22,514 nucleotides of DNA from Bacilli bacterium (GCA_017618495.1 JAFZUD010000156.1:1-22514); one strand, 5' to 3'. Shown: positions 7,370-16,433, counted from the stretch's first letter. A program made the numbers and translations. The notes: generated by a model from the sequence alone, not told the origin.

Positions 7370-8718
7370 TTCGCGGTTCCTAATGCATGGATCGCCCTGG
7401 CGTAGATGGCGATGTCTTTGATGAAGTCTTCGATGTAGATGTATTCGTCTGGCGAATGCATGTTGCCTGGGTGGTTTGGCCACTCAGCGCCGAAAGCGAC
7501 CGTATTAGGCGCTTCTTTGGCATAGGTGCCTCCGCCGATCGCAAGAGGTTTTGCGAAGAACTTGTGGGCGCCTTTCTTGTAGGCTTTCATAAGGGTGCTG
7601 ACAAGAGGTGACTTCTTATCAAAGATAAGGAGTTTGCTCTCACCTTTCTTGGTGAGCTCAAGACCCGTGGCCTCTTGGAATTTGGCGATGAGTTCTTCTG
7701 GCTTGACTTCTTCGCCATAACGGAAGTCGATGGTGAAGGTGAGCTTCTTGCCATCATAGCTCACGATGCCATAGCTATAGGTGGCTTCACCAAGCTCTTT
7801 GGAAGAGTTATATCCACCGAAGGATTTGCCATGGCAGTCCTTCATGGCTTTGGCGGCCTTGGAAAGGACTTCAAGCTTATAGAAATCACCAAGGGTCTCG
7901 AAGCAAGTGACCATGGCGTTCTCACCGAGTTCTGGGGTGGAAGCATGGGCGGTCTTGCCAGAGAATCTGACCATTAAGAGGGCGGAATTGTCAGTGATTT
8001 CGCACTTGATGGCCTTGTCTTTGAGGTATTTGACGAACTTGGCGTCTGGTTTCAAGGTGACGAGCACGTAATCGCAGACGGCATTGACGACGACACCGCC
8101 GTTCATGGCGATGACCGGTCCTAATTCGCCTTCAAAGGAAGCGTCGTAACGGGTGATGCCCTTCTCGGCGTAGATAAGAGGCCAATTGGCGTCTGGTGTG
8201 AAGCCAAATCTTGGAGCCTCTCCTTTGTATTCGTTGAAATAGTAGTCTAAGCAGGATGAGCCACGTTCCTCATCGCCACCGCTGACGATCTTGACGCGGT
8301 AGCCTTTGAGGAGGCCTTCGTCCTGAAGAAGCTTGACGGCCCAAAGGGAGGCAAGAAGCGGTCCCTTGTCGTCACAAGCGCCTCTACCATAGATGATGCC
8401 ATCTTTGATCTCAGCGCCAAAAGGCTTGTGGGTCCATTTGCCACTTACCGGGACAACGTCGCTATGGCCATAGATGCCAACGAGCGGTCCTTCGGTGCCA
8501 ACGGTGATCTCGGTGCAATAGCCATTGATGACCTTGCTCTTCCAACCGAAGTTGGAACCGAGTTTCGCGAAATATTCGAGGGCTTTTTTGACGCCTAAGC
8601 CATAAGGCGCACCTTCACCAACGGTCATCTCATCGTAGACGCTGTTGATGCGGATGAAGTCTTGAAGGGCTTTGACGGCCCCTTGTTCATAGGATTTTGC
8701 TAATTTGTCGAAGTTCAC
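7366..8718 (-). CDS. pepV: M20-family dipeptidase, PepV type
   Basis: A zinc-dependent cytoplasmic dipeptidase of 450 residues that cleaves a broad range of dipeptides taken up from outside. The two-metal site is visible: H85 and D87 in GHSDVVPV, D116 in GRGACDDKGP, the Glu pair at 150-151 in GGDEERGSS, D175 in TPDANWPL and H421 in GNMHSPDEY. The lid domain (about 185-340) contains the HAS motif around KTAHASTPELGENA. The start overlaps the ECF S-component stop by 4 bases (ATGA), and its own stop overlaps the trmB start, so it is embedded in the operon. The link to pantothenate uptake may be general scavenging rather than a single pathway. Confidence 0.94.
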   Translation of the reverse strand: MNFDKLAKSYEQGAVKALQDFIRINSVYDEMTVGEGAPYGLGVKKALEYFAKLGSNFGWKSKVINGYCTEITVGTEGPLVGIYGHSDVVPVSGKWTHKPFGAEIKDGIIYGRGACDDKGPLLASLWAVKLLQDEGLLKGYRVKIVSGGDEERGSSCLDYYFNEYKGEAPRFGFTPDANWPLIYAEKGITRYDASFEGELGPVIAMNGGVVVNAVCDYVLVTLKPDAKFVKYLKDKAIKCEITDNSALLMVRFSGKTAHASTPELGENAMVTCFETLGDFYKLEVLSKAAKAMKDCHGKSFGGYNSSKELGEATYSYGIVSYDGKKLTFTIDFRYGEEVKPEELIAKFQEATGLELTKKGESKLLIFDKKSPLVSTLMKAYKKGAHKFFAKPLAIGGGTYAKEAPNTVAFGAEWPNHPGNMHSPDEYIYIEDFIKDIAIYARAIHALGTAK

Positions 8719-9344
8719 TCTTTCTCTTCCTCTCTATCGTCGCTTCTGAATCTCTTTGCGACGAACATCGTTCCTTTACCAAGGGCTGGGGTGACGATAC
8801 CAGCCAAGGTTGCCTCTCCTAACATGCCAAGCAAGATAATGATCGCAACGAACACAGTGATTCCTCCCGCGAATGGGCTTTCAGTCGATAAGAGCCCATA
8901 GGTTTCATTAGGGAAGAAGATAAATAGCGATCCAAACACAAACACCGTATGCATAACGGTAAAGGCGAAGGAGAGCAAACCCACAATAAGTGGGTTCCCG
9001 TATAGTTTAGAATTTTTGTGCAGCATGTCAAAGAACAAACCGCTCAAAAAGCCAAATAAGGCTCTTGGAAGGACGCTGATCCATGGCCAGACGAATAAAG
9101 CGTCAAATGTTCCGGCTGGCATTGTGGTCGCTTTGATAAGGGAGCAAACGCCCATAGCAATGCCAAACAAGAGGCCTTTTCTCCAACCGAATAAGTAAGC
9201 GCCAAGGAGGACTGGAAGATGGAGAAGGGTGAAGCTGATGAATGGGAGGGTGATCATTCCAACATATGGAACGAAGGTCATGGCCGCGATGATTGCGACG
9301 AAAATCGCATCGACTGCGATGTCTTTGGTGGTTATTTTTTTCAT
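8715..9344 (-). CDS. ECF transporter S component, probably for pantothenate
   Basis: A 209-residue integral membrane protein with about six hydrophobic helices and a charged C-terminal tail. The segment LLHLPVLLGAYLFGWRKGLLFGIAMG (about 40-66) is typical of energy-coupling-factor substrate-binding subunits, which give vitamin specificity and share a common ATPase/T module encoded elsewhere. The gene starts 5 bases after coaX, whose product phosphorylates pantothenate, so pantothenate (a PanT role) is the best guess for the substrate. This is inference from context; the sequence alone would allow another vitamin or precursor. No EcfA or EcfT gene is in the window. Confidence 0.85.
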   Translation of the reverse strand: MKKITTKDIAVDAIFVAIIAAMTFVPYVGMITLPFISFTLLHLPVLLGAYLFGWRKGLLFGIAMGVCSLIKATTMPAGTFDALFVWPWISVLPRALFGFLSGLFFDMLHKNSKLYGNPLIVGLLSFAFTVMHTVFVFGSLFIFFPNETYGLLSTESPFAGGITVFVAIIILLGMLGEATLAGIVTPALGKGTMFVAKRFRSDDREEEKE

Positions 9345-9349
9345 TGTCG

Positions 9350-10114
9350 TTATTTCCTGTTCTTAAGATTGATTGCTAAAAGTCCTTCCATGAGAAGGTC
9401 TTTGTCATAGATGAAGTCTGGGAGCTCATCCTTCACATACTCGGCGTTGCCGCCCGTGAGGATCTTCGTGAGCTTATGGCCCACTGCTTTTTCGTATGCC
9501 TCAGCGAAGCCTCGCACCTGATATACGGTGCCATTGATAATGCCGCTGACCATACAATCCACAGTGTTTTTGCCGTAGATTTTCGCTTTTTTGGTAAGAG
9601 AAATCTCTGGCAAAGCCGCGGTGCCGTTAACGAGGGCGTCTAGCGAAAGCCTCATGCCTGGGGCGATGGCTAAACCCGAATAAGCGCCATCTTCATCGAT
9701 GTAGAGATATTTGCTCGCGGTGCCTAAATCGGCAATGAATAGCGAGTTGCCATACCTCTCTTTTCCTCCCACCGCATCCGCAATGAGATCGGCGCCGACC
9801 TCAGATGGGTTGTCGACGCGCATTTGGAGCCCGTTCTTAAGTCCAGGGCCAATAACCTTAGCTTTCACTCCGAAGAGTTTCTGGCTGAGGTTAGTGAGAA
9901 TCGTCCCGATTGAAGGGACAACCGATGAAATGATTACTTCATCGATTTCGCTTAATTCGATGTTGAGGGAAGAGAACATCAAAAGAAGGCGGGAACGGGT
10001 CTCGTCCTCGCTGCGTTTGGTGTCACTATCCATCACATAGGAACTAAGCAGTTTGTCATCGGCGAAAAGGCCGAAGTCTGTCAGGGTATTCCCGACGTCA
10101 ATTGCAAGTAACAT
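9350..10114 (-). CDS. coaX: Type III pantothenate kinase
   Basis: First step of coenzyme A synthesis: ATP-dependent phosphorylation of pantothenate. The protein has 254 residues, normal for CoaX. The ASKHA-fold phosphate loop is D6-V-G-N-T at the N-terminus. The SSVVP strand (about 63-67), the GAD segment with the likely catalytic D109, ADLGTASKY (128-136) and GLAIAPGMRLSLDAL are all present. The Arg that usually follows the catalytic Asp (GADR) is Leu110 here. The start at 10114 gives the canonical MLLAIDVGNT opening and has GGAG 9 bases upstream; a longer reading from 10159 would lie within the promoter/RBS region. It heads the operon with the ECF S component, pepV, trmB and ytpR. A TAGAAT box about 50 bases upstream may be the -10. 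Confidence 0.94.
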   Translation of the reverse strand: MLLAIDVGNTLTDFGLFADDKLLSSYVMDSDTKRSEDETRSRLLLMFSSLNIELSEIDEVIISSVVPSIGTILTNLSQKLFGVKAKVIGPGLKNGLQMRVDNPSEVGADLIADAVGGKERYGNSLFIADLGTASKYLYIDEDGAYSGLAIAPGMRLSLDALVNGTAALPEISLTKKAKIYGKNTVDCMVSGIINGTVYQVRGFAEAYEKAVGHKLTKILTGGNAEYVKDELPDFIYDKDLLMEGLLAINLKNRK

Positions 10115-10173
10115 TTGGTCTGTCTCCGCTCCGCTCCAAACCTTTTTGGTAGCGGGCAAGGTTATTCTACAAC

Positions 10174-10208
10174 AAAAAACGCACCCATGGGGTATTTTTG
10201 GGTGCGTT
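10174..10208 (-). terminator. Rho-independent terminator after leuS
   Basis: Arms AACGCACCCA (10178-10187) and TGGGTGCGTT (10199-10208) pair over 10 bp. On the minus strand a T run (10174-10179) follows the stem. It closes the glgC-glgD-glgA-leuS unit 15 bases after the leuS stop. Confidence 0.92.
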
Positions 10209-10222
10209 ATTTAGTCAAAAGT

Positions 10223-12628
10223 TTAGGCGACGACGATGTTGAGGATTCTTCCTGGGACGTAGATGATCTTCTTGATCTCGTGTCCGGCTAAGAAAGATTG
10301 GACCTTTGCGGATTCGTTGGCTTTAGCCATAACCTCATCCTGAGTGGCTTCTTTGCTCACCTCGATGACGTCACGCATCTTGCCATTGACGGAAACGGCG
10401 AGTTTGACGGTCGTGAGGGTGATGGCCTTCTCATCGTAGGTTGGCCATTTCTCATAGGCGATGGAGCCTTTGTGACCAAGGAGCGACCACATCTCCTCAC
10501 CAGCGAATGGACAGACGCAAGAGAAGAGCTTCACGAAGCCTTCCAAGTAGGATTTGTAGAGGCTTTTCGCTTTATAGCAGTCATTTACGAAGACCATCAT
10601 CTGGGAGATCGCGGTATTGAAATCGAGGTTCTCGAAGTCGGTGCTGACCTTCTTGACGAGGAAGTTATAGGAGTAATCAAGCTCGTGGGAATTCTCCTCG
10701 CTGATCATCTTGGTGTATGGCTCTTCGCTCACAAGACGGAAGGCTCTTTCGATGAAGCGGGTCGCGCCATTAAGGGATTCGGTGGACCATGGTTTCATTT
10801 CGTTAAGTGGACCGGCAAACATCTCGAAGAGACGGAGGGAATCCGCGCCATTGCTGTTAACGATATCGTCAGGATTGACGACGTTGCCACGGGATTTGGA
10901 CATCTTCTCGCCGTTGGCGCCAAGGATCATGCCTTGGTGATAGAGCTTCTGGAATGGCTCTTTGCATTTGACGATGCCGATGTCATAGAGGAACTTATGC
11001 CAGAAACGGGCATAGAGAAGATGGAGAACGGCGTGCTCTTGGCCACCGACATAAATGTCGACTGGGAGCCAGTGCTCGATGAGCTCTGGTTCGGCCATCG
11101 CATTCTCGTTTTGTGGGTCGATATAACGGATGTAGTACCAGGATGAGCCCGCCCACTGTGGCATGGTGTTGGTCTCACGGAGGTATTCTTTGCCATCGAT
11201 GGTTGGTTTTAACCAAGCATCTGGTGCTTTCGAAAGAGGCGGCTTGCCGTCTCTCGTTGGCTGATAGTCATCAAGCTCAGGAAGGACGAGAGGAAGCTGA
11301 TCCTCTGGGATTGGGAATTCCTTGCCATCCTTATCCTGCATCATTGGGATTGGTTCGCCCCAGTAACGCTGTCTAGAGAAGATCCAGTCACGGAGTTTGT
11401 AATTGACGACTTCTTTGCCGGCATTAAGCTCAACGAGCTTCTTGGTGATGGCGGCTTTCGCTTCGGCGATCATCATGCCGTTGGCGAATTCGCTATTCAT
11501 ATGCGGGGCATCGTCGACCATGGCCTCGTTAGAGATATCTCCTTCAAGGACTTGGATGATTGGGAGGTCATGCTTCTTAGCGAAAGCGTAGTCTCTCGTA
11601 TCATGGGCAGGGACGGCCATGACAGCGCCGGTTCCATAGGAACCAAGGACGTAGTCGGCGACATAGATCGGGATGGATTTGCCATTTATTGGGTTGATGG
11701 CGGTAGCGCCAAGATAGACACCGGTCTTCTCTTTCTCAAGAGAGGTTCTCATGAGGTCGCTCTTTTTGGCGGCGTCATTAACGTACTTCTCCACTGCTTC
11801 TTTCTGCTCTTTGCTGACGAGTTCCTTAACGAGAGGATGCTCTGGGGCGAGGCAGCAATAGGTGCATCCGAAAAGGGTATCGACACGGGTTGTGAAGACA
11901 TCGAAGTGGGTATCTTTGCCTTCGATATTGAAACGGATCTGGACACCGGTTGAACGGCCGATCCAGTTGCGTTGCATCTCAAGGGTGCTCTTTGGCCAAT
12001 CTAAGCCTTCGAGATCTTTCTCAAGCCTATCCGCATAAGCGGTGATCTTGAGGATCCATTGGCGCATTGGCATGCGGATGACCGGGAAGCCACCGCGCTC
12101 AGACTTGCCATCGATGACCTCTTCGTTAGCGAGGACGGTGCCAAGCTCTGGGCAATAGTTGACTGGGATGTCGTCGACATAAGCGAGGTCATGCTTATAC
12201 ATCTGGAGGAAGATCCACTGGGTCCATTTGTAGAAGGATGGATCGATGGTGGCAAGTTCCTTGCTCCAGTCATAGGAAAGACCTAAGGTCTTGATCTGCT
12301 CTTTGAAGTGGGCGATGTTCTTGCGGGTGAATCCTTCTGGGTGCTCGTTGTTCTTGATGGCGAATTGCTCAGCAGGAAGACCGAAAGCGTCCCAGCCCAT
12401 TGGGTGAAGGACGTTAAAGCCCTGCATCCTCTTCATTCTGCAAAGGATGTCAGTCGCGGTATAACCCTCTGGATGTCCGACGTGAAGTCCTTGTCCTGAA
12501 GGATAAGGGAACATGTCGAGGGCGTAGTATTTTGGTTTTGAGAAATCGTGGACGTCACATTTGAAAGTCTCGTGTTCGTCCCAGTATTTGGCCCATTTCT
12601 TCTCGATTGAGCCATGGTCGTATGACAT
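10223..12628 (-). CDS. leuS: Leucyl-tRNA synthetase
   Basis: Class I synthetase that charges tRNA-Leu, 801 residues, normal for the bacterial form. The HIGH motif is H49-V-G-H52 within FPYPSGQGLHVGHPEGY. The CP1 editing domain shows the TTRVDTLFG threonine-rich segment and YGTGAVMAVPAHDTRDYAF, so proofreading of mischarged tRNA should be intact. The KMSKS motif is at 575-579, and the C-terminal anticodon-binding and tail domains are complete. The start at 12628 has GGAGG 9 bases upstream; the longer reading from 12709 overlaps glgA and adds non-family residues. It lies 16 bases after glgA and has no T-box of its own, so its supply appears tied to the glycogen operon promoter or to an internal one I cannot see. 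Confidence 0.97.
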   Translation of the reverse strand: MSYDHGSIEKKWAKYWDEHETFKCDVHDFSKPKYYALDMFPYPSGQGLHVGHPEGYTATDILCRMKRMQGFNVLHPMGWDAFGLPAEQFAIKNNEHPEGFTRKNIAHFKEQIKTLGLSYDWSKELATIDPSFYKWTQWIFLQMYKHDLAYVDDIPVNYCPELGTVLANEEVIDGKSERGGFPVIRMPMRQWILKITAYADRLEKDLEGLDWPKSTLEMQRNWIGRSTGVQIRFNIEGKDTHFDVFTTRVDTLFGCTYCCLAPEHPLVKELVSKEQKEAVEKYVNDAAKKSDLMRTSLEKEKTGVYLGATAINPINGKSIPIYVADYVLGSYGTGAVMAVPAHDTRDYAFAKKHDLPIIQVLEGDISNEAMVDDAPHMNSEFANGMMIAEAKAAITKKLVELNAGKEVVNYKLRDWIFSRQRYWGEPIPMMQDKDGKEFPIPEDQLPLVLPELDDYQPTRDGKPPLSKAPDAWLKPTIDGKEYLRETNTMPQWAGSSWYYIRYIDPQNENAMAEPELIEHWLPVDIYVGGQEHAVLHLLYARFWHKFLYDIGIVKCKEPFQKLYHQGMILGANGEKMSKSRGNVVNPDDIVNSNGADSLRLFEMFAGPLNEMKPWSTESLNGATRFIERAFRLVSEEPYTKMISEENSHELDYSYNFLVKKVSTDFENLDFNTAISQMMVFVNDCYKAKSLYKSYLEGFVKLFSCVCPFAGEEMWSLLGHKGSIAYEKWPTYDEKAITLTTVKLAVSVNGKMRDVIEVSKEATQDEVMAKANESAKVQSFLAGHEIKKIIYVPGRILNIVVA

Positions 12629-12644
12629 ATATGGTGTCCTCCCA

Positions 12645-14072
12645 CTAGGAAGCGAGAGAATGGTAGATCTTGAGGTACTCGCTAGCGGAATTCTTCCAGC
12701 TATGGTCACACTTCATCGCATTCTTCACGCAAGTCCAGAAAGCCTTCTTATCGGCGAAGAGCTCTCTAGATAAGCCCACGGCATAGCCGAGGCCTGAATC
12801 ATTATAATCATTGAAACCGATTCCGTCAGCCACTTTCAGGTTGTCTTTGTTGTAACCAACAACCGTATCGGCCAGACCGCCGGTGAAGCGAACGATCGGA
12901 AGGGTGCCATAACGCTTGGCGATCATCTGGGAGATTCCACATGGTTCAAAGAGGGAAGGCATGAGGAAAAAATCGCATCCCGCATAGATCTCATGGGCGA
13001 TGGCGTCGTTATAGCCGATATAGATGCCACAGGTGTCTGGGTATTCGCGACGAAGCTGCTCGCACTTCTGCTCAAGCTCGTATTCGCCTGAGCCAAGGAT
13101 GACGAGAGATGCCCCCTTGCAAAGAGCGTCCCTCATGTTATTGATCATGATGTCGATTCCTTTTTGCCAAGAGAGGCGAGAGACGATGCCATAGACTGGT
13201 CCGTACTTCTTCACGATATGGAAGTGATCAAGGAGTTCTTTTTGGTTGGCTTCTTTGCCTTCTTTGACGGTTTCGACATCAAAATTCCTTGCAATTCCTT
13301 TGTCTTTTGAAGGATCCCACTCCTCCGTATCGATGCCGTTAGCGATGCCAGTGAAGTCATAACGCCTAAGCTCAAGGTCTCTATCTAAGCCCTGGCCATG
13401 CTCGAAAGTGAGAAGCTCATTTCGGTGGGTTGGCGAGACGGTTGTGATCTTGTCGGCGTAGACGATTCCGGCTTTGAGGGTGCTCACAAGGCCATCTAAG
13501 CGGACGCGACCGGTGTCATAGAGGGAGTCGCTGAGATTGAAGAGATCGTTAAGGAAGACACGATCGAGGAAGCCTTTGAAGGCTGGGTTATGGATGGTGA
13601 GGACACTCTTCATGTTCTTGTAGAATGGGTCTGGTTTTCCCTCTTTGAGGAGGCAAGGAACCATGGCGCTTTGCCAGTCATGGACATGAACGATGTCGGC
13701 TTTGAATTTGAGTTGTTTGAGAGCCTCTTTGGCGGCCAGGGCGAAATAGGCGAATCTTTCGCCGTCATCGTCATAGCCATAAAGATGGTCACGATAGAAA
13801 TATGGGTCGTTCTCGACGAGGTAGAAAGTGACCCCATCGATCTTGGTCTCGTAGAGAGTCGTTTCCTGTTGTCTCCAGGACATCTTTACTACGTAAGAGA
13901 CCTTTTTGGTGGCTTTGAGATTCTTTCTTTTGATGGCGCCATAGTAAGGAATGACGACGATGACTTCGTTGCCTTCCTTGACGAGCTCTTTGCTAAGAGC
14001 AAAAACGACATCGGCGAGGCCGCCCGATTTACATAAGGGGTTGCTCTCGCTAGCAAGCATCGCGATCTTCAT
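12645..14072 (-). CDS. glgA: Glycogen synthase (ADP-glucose)
   Basis: Family GT5 glucosyltransferase that extends alpha-1,4-glucan chains from ADP-glucose. It has 475 residues, as expected. The N-terminal Rossmann domain has the ADP-glucose loop K15-S-G-G-L-A-D (usually KTGGLAD). The C-terminal domain has GIVSRLSWQKGIDIM and the SLFEPCGISQM sugar-nucleotide signature. The start overlaps the glgD stop by 4 bases (ATGA), with AAGGAG just upstream inside glgD. It acts directly on the product of GlgC/GlgD. Branching enzyme (GlgB) and phosphorylase (GlgP) are not in the window. Confidence 0.96.
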   Translation of the reverse strand: MKIAMLASESNPLCKSGGLADVVFALSKELVKEGNEVIVVIPYYGAIKRKNLKATKKVSYVVKMSWRQQETTLYETKIDGVTFYLVENDPYFYRDHLYGYDDDGERFAYFALAAKEALKQLKFKADIVHVHDWQSAMVPCLLKEGKPDPFYKNMKSVLTIHNPAFKGFLDRVFLNDLFNLSDSLYDTGRVRLDGLVSTLKAGIVYADKITTVSPTHRNELLTFEHGQGLDRDLELRRYDFTGIANGIDTEEWDPSKDKGIARNFDVETVKEGKEANQKELLDHFHIVKKYGPVYGIVSRLSWQKGIDIMINNMRDALCKGASLVILGSGEYELEQKCEQLRREYPDTCGIYIGYNDAIAHEIYAGCDFFLMPSLFEPCGISQMIAKRYGTLPIVRFTGGLADTVVGYNKDNLKVADGIGFNDYNDSGLGYAVGLSRELFADKKAFWTCVKNAMKCDHSWKNSASEYLKIYHSLAS

Positions 14073-15193
14073 ACTTTCGCTCCTTGCTTGATGTAGATGA
14101 CGTCATCCTTATCGCCTTCGATCTTGTGGCGTGGGGCAACTGCGCTGTACTTATCGATGACGACGTCGCTGACCGCGCTCTTCTCGCCTAAGACGCAGTT
14201 GCTAAGGACGATGGAACGGTTGATCTTCGCGCCTTTGCTGACTCTGACGCCACGGCAGACGATGGAATCTTTGACGGTTCCTTCGATGATGCAACCATTG
14301 GAGACAAAGCTATTGGAGACATCGCTCTCGGTGCCATAGATGGCTGGTGGGGTGTCATGGGTACGGGTGAAGATCGGCCAATCATCTTTGAATAATTCTT
14401 CGTATGGCTTTCTCTTGAGAAGCTCGAAGGAATATTCGACGTAATGGGCAAGGCTATCGAACCTTCTGGCATAGCCAGTGTATGGGACGCAATGGATCTT
14501 GGTGCCAAGGAAATCGTTTCTCGCGATGGCTGGGAGATATTCGGCGATGCCCCAGGAGGAATCGACGCGGTTGCCGTGGTTAATCATCTCGACTAAGGTC
14601 TCACGGTTGATGATCCAGATCTGGAGGGAGACTTTGGCTTTCTTGACATCTCCTTTGTTCTTGTGGACGTCTTTGAGGTAACCATTCTCATCGATGTCTA
14701 AGACATCGGCGCCGATGAACTCTTTGTTGGCGTCATCGATCTCTTTGTAGACGATGGTGATCTTCTCTCCCCTCTTCTCATGCTCTTCGATGAATGGGCG
14801 GAGGTCGATTGAGGCAACGATCTCTGGGGCTTCGAAGACAAGGAGGGAAGCGTTGGATTCATAAAGGACCCAATCGTTCTCTTTGATGTTGTTGATGTCG
14901 GTGTTGTAGGCAGGGTTGAGGATACCTTTCTCGTTATAGAAGATGGTGTCTCTTCCGGTCTTGGTGTTATTGACCCAGGACATCATGTTTCCCATGTGTT
15001 TAAGCAGGGAACGCTGGTGATTTTTGACAAGGACGTTGACGTTTTGGATGCCGGAATTGGTGAAATTCGACATGGCAAAATCCATGAAGGCGTATCTTCC
15101 TAAGAAAGAGGTTGAGGCCAATGGACGGTTGGAGGTGAGCTCGCCAAGCTCTGGGGAGTTATGGCAATTGAGAAGGGCAATGATCTTGTTCAT
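14069..15193 (-). CDS. glgD: Glucose-1-phosphate adenylyltransferase subunit GlgD
   Basis: The non-catalytic partner of GlgC found in Bacillota; it forms a hetero-oligomer that modulates ADP-glucose synthesis. It has 374 residues. The N-terminal nucleotidyltransferase fold begins MNKIIALLNCHNSPELGELT and lacks the GGxGxRL catalytic loop that GlgC has, as expected for GlgD. The segment FMDFAMSNFTNSGIQNVNVL aligns with the GlgC DFPLSNCAHSGI region. The C-terminal part (about 280-370) has left-handed beta-helix hexapeptide-like repeats. Its ATG shares one base with the glgC stop (TAATG), so the two are probably translationally coupled. Confidence 0.94.
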   Translation of the reverse strand: MNKIIALLNCHNSPELGELTSNRPLASTSFLGRYAFMDFAMSNFTNSGIQNVNVLVKNHQRSLLKHMGNMMSWVNNTKTGRDTIFYNEKGILNPAYNTDINNIKENDWVLYESNASLLVFEAPEIVASIDLRPFIEEHEKRGEKITIVYKEIDDANKEFIGADVLDIDENGYLKDVHKNKGDVKKAKVSLQIWIINRETLVEMINHGNRVDSSWGIAEYLPAIARNDFLGTKIHCVPYTGYARRFDSLAHYVEYSFELLKRKPYEELFKDDWPIFTRTHDTPPAIYGTESDVSNSFVSNGCIIEGTVKDSIVCRGVRVSKGAKINRSIVLSNCVLGEKSAVSDVVIDKYSAVAPRHKIEGDKDDVIYIKQGAKV

Positions 15194-16332
15194 TATCTTT
15201 TACCTGCCTTTTCGTTAACAACCAAAGCGATGCCGTCTTTCTCGACATTCACTTTCTCACCTTTTTCGATGAGGGTATTCGGACCAATGATGGCATCGGT
15301 GACCACCGCATTGCAGTCAATGAAGGCGCCATTCATGACGACGGAGTTGGTGACCTTCGCGCCTTCTTCGATGACGACGTCGCCGGAGATGACGCTATGG
15401 TCGACTTCGCCAAGGATGATTGAGCCTTGGTTGATGAGGGAATCTTTGACTTTGGCGGTCTTGCCGATGAATTGAGGGGTACCGTGGATATCTTCGCTAA
15501 GAATCTTATTCTTACCTTGGACGGTGTAGATGTTGATCTCTGGGTCTCCCGAAAGAAGAAGGTCCATGTTCGCCTGATGGAGGGAGGCGATGGTTCCAAC
15601 GTCTTTCCAGTATCCGTTATATGTATAGGCGACGAGCTTCTTCTTGTTCCTAAGCATCGTTGGGATGATGTTCTTTCCGAAGTCGTGGTCGCTATCTTCG
15701 AGGGCGTGGTCCTTGATGAGGTAATCGCGGAGGACACTGTAAGTGAAGATATAGATGCCCATTGAGGCGAGGTTGCTCACTGGTTTCTTTGGTTTCTCGA
15801 CGAACTGGACGATGTTGTCTTCTTTGTCGGTCACGAGGATGCCAAAGCGGGAAGCCTCTTCCATCGGGACTGGGTAAACGCTGATCGTGCAATCGGCGCC
15901 CATGTCGATATGCTTTTTAAGCATCGCATTGTAGGTGCAGCTATAAATATGGTCACCCGAAAGGATGAGGACATATTTCGGATTGACTCTTTCGAGCCAG
16001 TCTAAGTTCTCGTAGATGGCGTCTGCCGTGCCGGCGTACCAGCTTGAGCCTTCCTCGGTCTGTTTTGGGGTGAGGACGGATGTGACGCTTCTGACGCCGT
16101 TAAGGCCCCACTTCTCGCCGTTGCCGACGTAAGTGTTGAGCTCGCTCGACTCATATTGGGTGAGGACGCTCACGGCATTGATGCCGCTATGGGCGCAATT
16201 TGAAAGCGGAAAGTCGATGATTCTGTACTTACCGCCATAACTGACGGCCGGTTTCGCCACCTTCTTGGTTAAAGCCTGAAGACGGGTACCTTTGCCACCA
16301 GCGAGAATCATCGCAGCTAATGTGGTACTCAT
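15193..16332 (-). CDS. glgC: Glucose-1-phosphate adenylyltransferase, catalytic subunit
   Basis: Makes ADP-glucose from glucose-1-phosphate and ATP, the committed step of bacterial glycogen synthesis. It has 379 residues. The catalytic loop G12-G-K-G-T-R-L18 is intact, followed by KPAVSYGGKYRIIDFPLSN. The mid-region VEKPKKP, with the sugar-phosphate lysine, and the C-terminal beta-helix with hexapeptide repeats (about 285-375) are present. The ATG is preceded by GGAGGG at 5 bases. It is the first gene of the glycogen unit and is divergent from rpmB across a 165-base gap. I cannot identify a convincing minus-strand promoter there beyond AT-rich sequence. Confidence 0.96.
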   Translation of the reverse strand: MSTTLAAMILAGGKGTRLQALTKKVAKPAVSYGGKYRIIDFPLSNCAHSGINAVSVLTQYESSELNTYVGNGEKWGLNGVRSVTSVLTPKQTEEGSSWYAGTADAIYENLDWLERVNPKYVLILSGDHIYSCTYNAMLKKHIDMGADCTISVYPVPMEEASRFGILVTDKEDNIVQFVEKPKKPVSNLASMGIYIFTYSVLRDYLIKDHALEDSDHDFGKNIIPTMLRNKKKLVAYTYNGYWKDVGTIASLHQANMDLLLSGDPEINIYTVQGKNKILSEDIHGTPQFIGKTAKVKDSLINQGSIILGEVDHSVISGDVVIEEGAKVTNSVVMNGAFIDCNAVVTDAIIGPNTLIEKGEKVNVEKDGIALVVNEKAGKR

Positions 16333-16433
16333 ATGTTCCCTCCGAACAATTTAGTTTCGTTAGGAATATATTAACATATATTGGTCACTTTATGAGGGTG
16401 AATGCGCGAAATTTTCTTAAACGGAGAAAAAGT

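Noticed and set aside
10115..10159. Longer N-terminus for CoaX
   Set aside because: It would read through the ribosome binding site; the shorter form starts directly with the phosphate-loop strand, as CoaX proteins do.
10298..11146. A 282-residue plus-strand open frame inside leuS
   Set aside because: It lies entirely antisense to an unambiguous leuS and has no ribosome binding site or recognisable motif; it is a shadow frame from codon bias.
12629..12709. Longer N-terminus for LeuRS
   Set aside because: The extra 27 residues overlap the glgA end and are low-complexity Ser/Thr/Arg. The ATG at 12628 has a GGAGG site and gives the family N-terminus.
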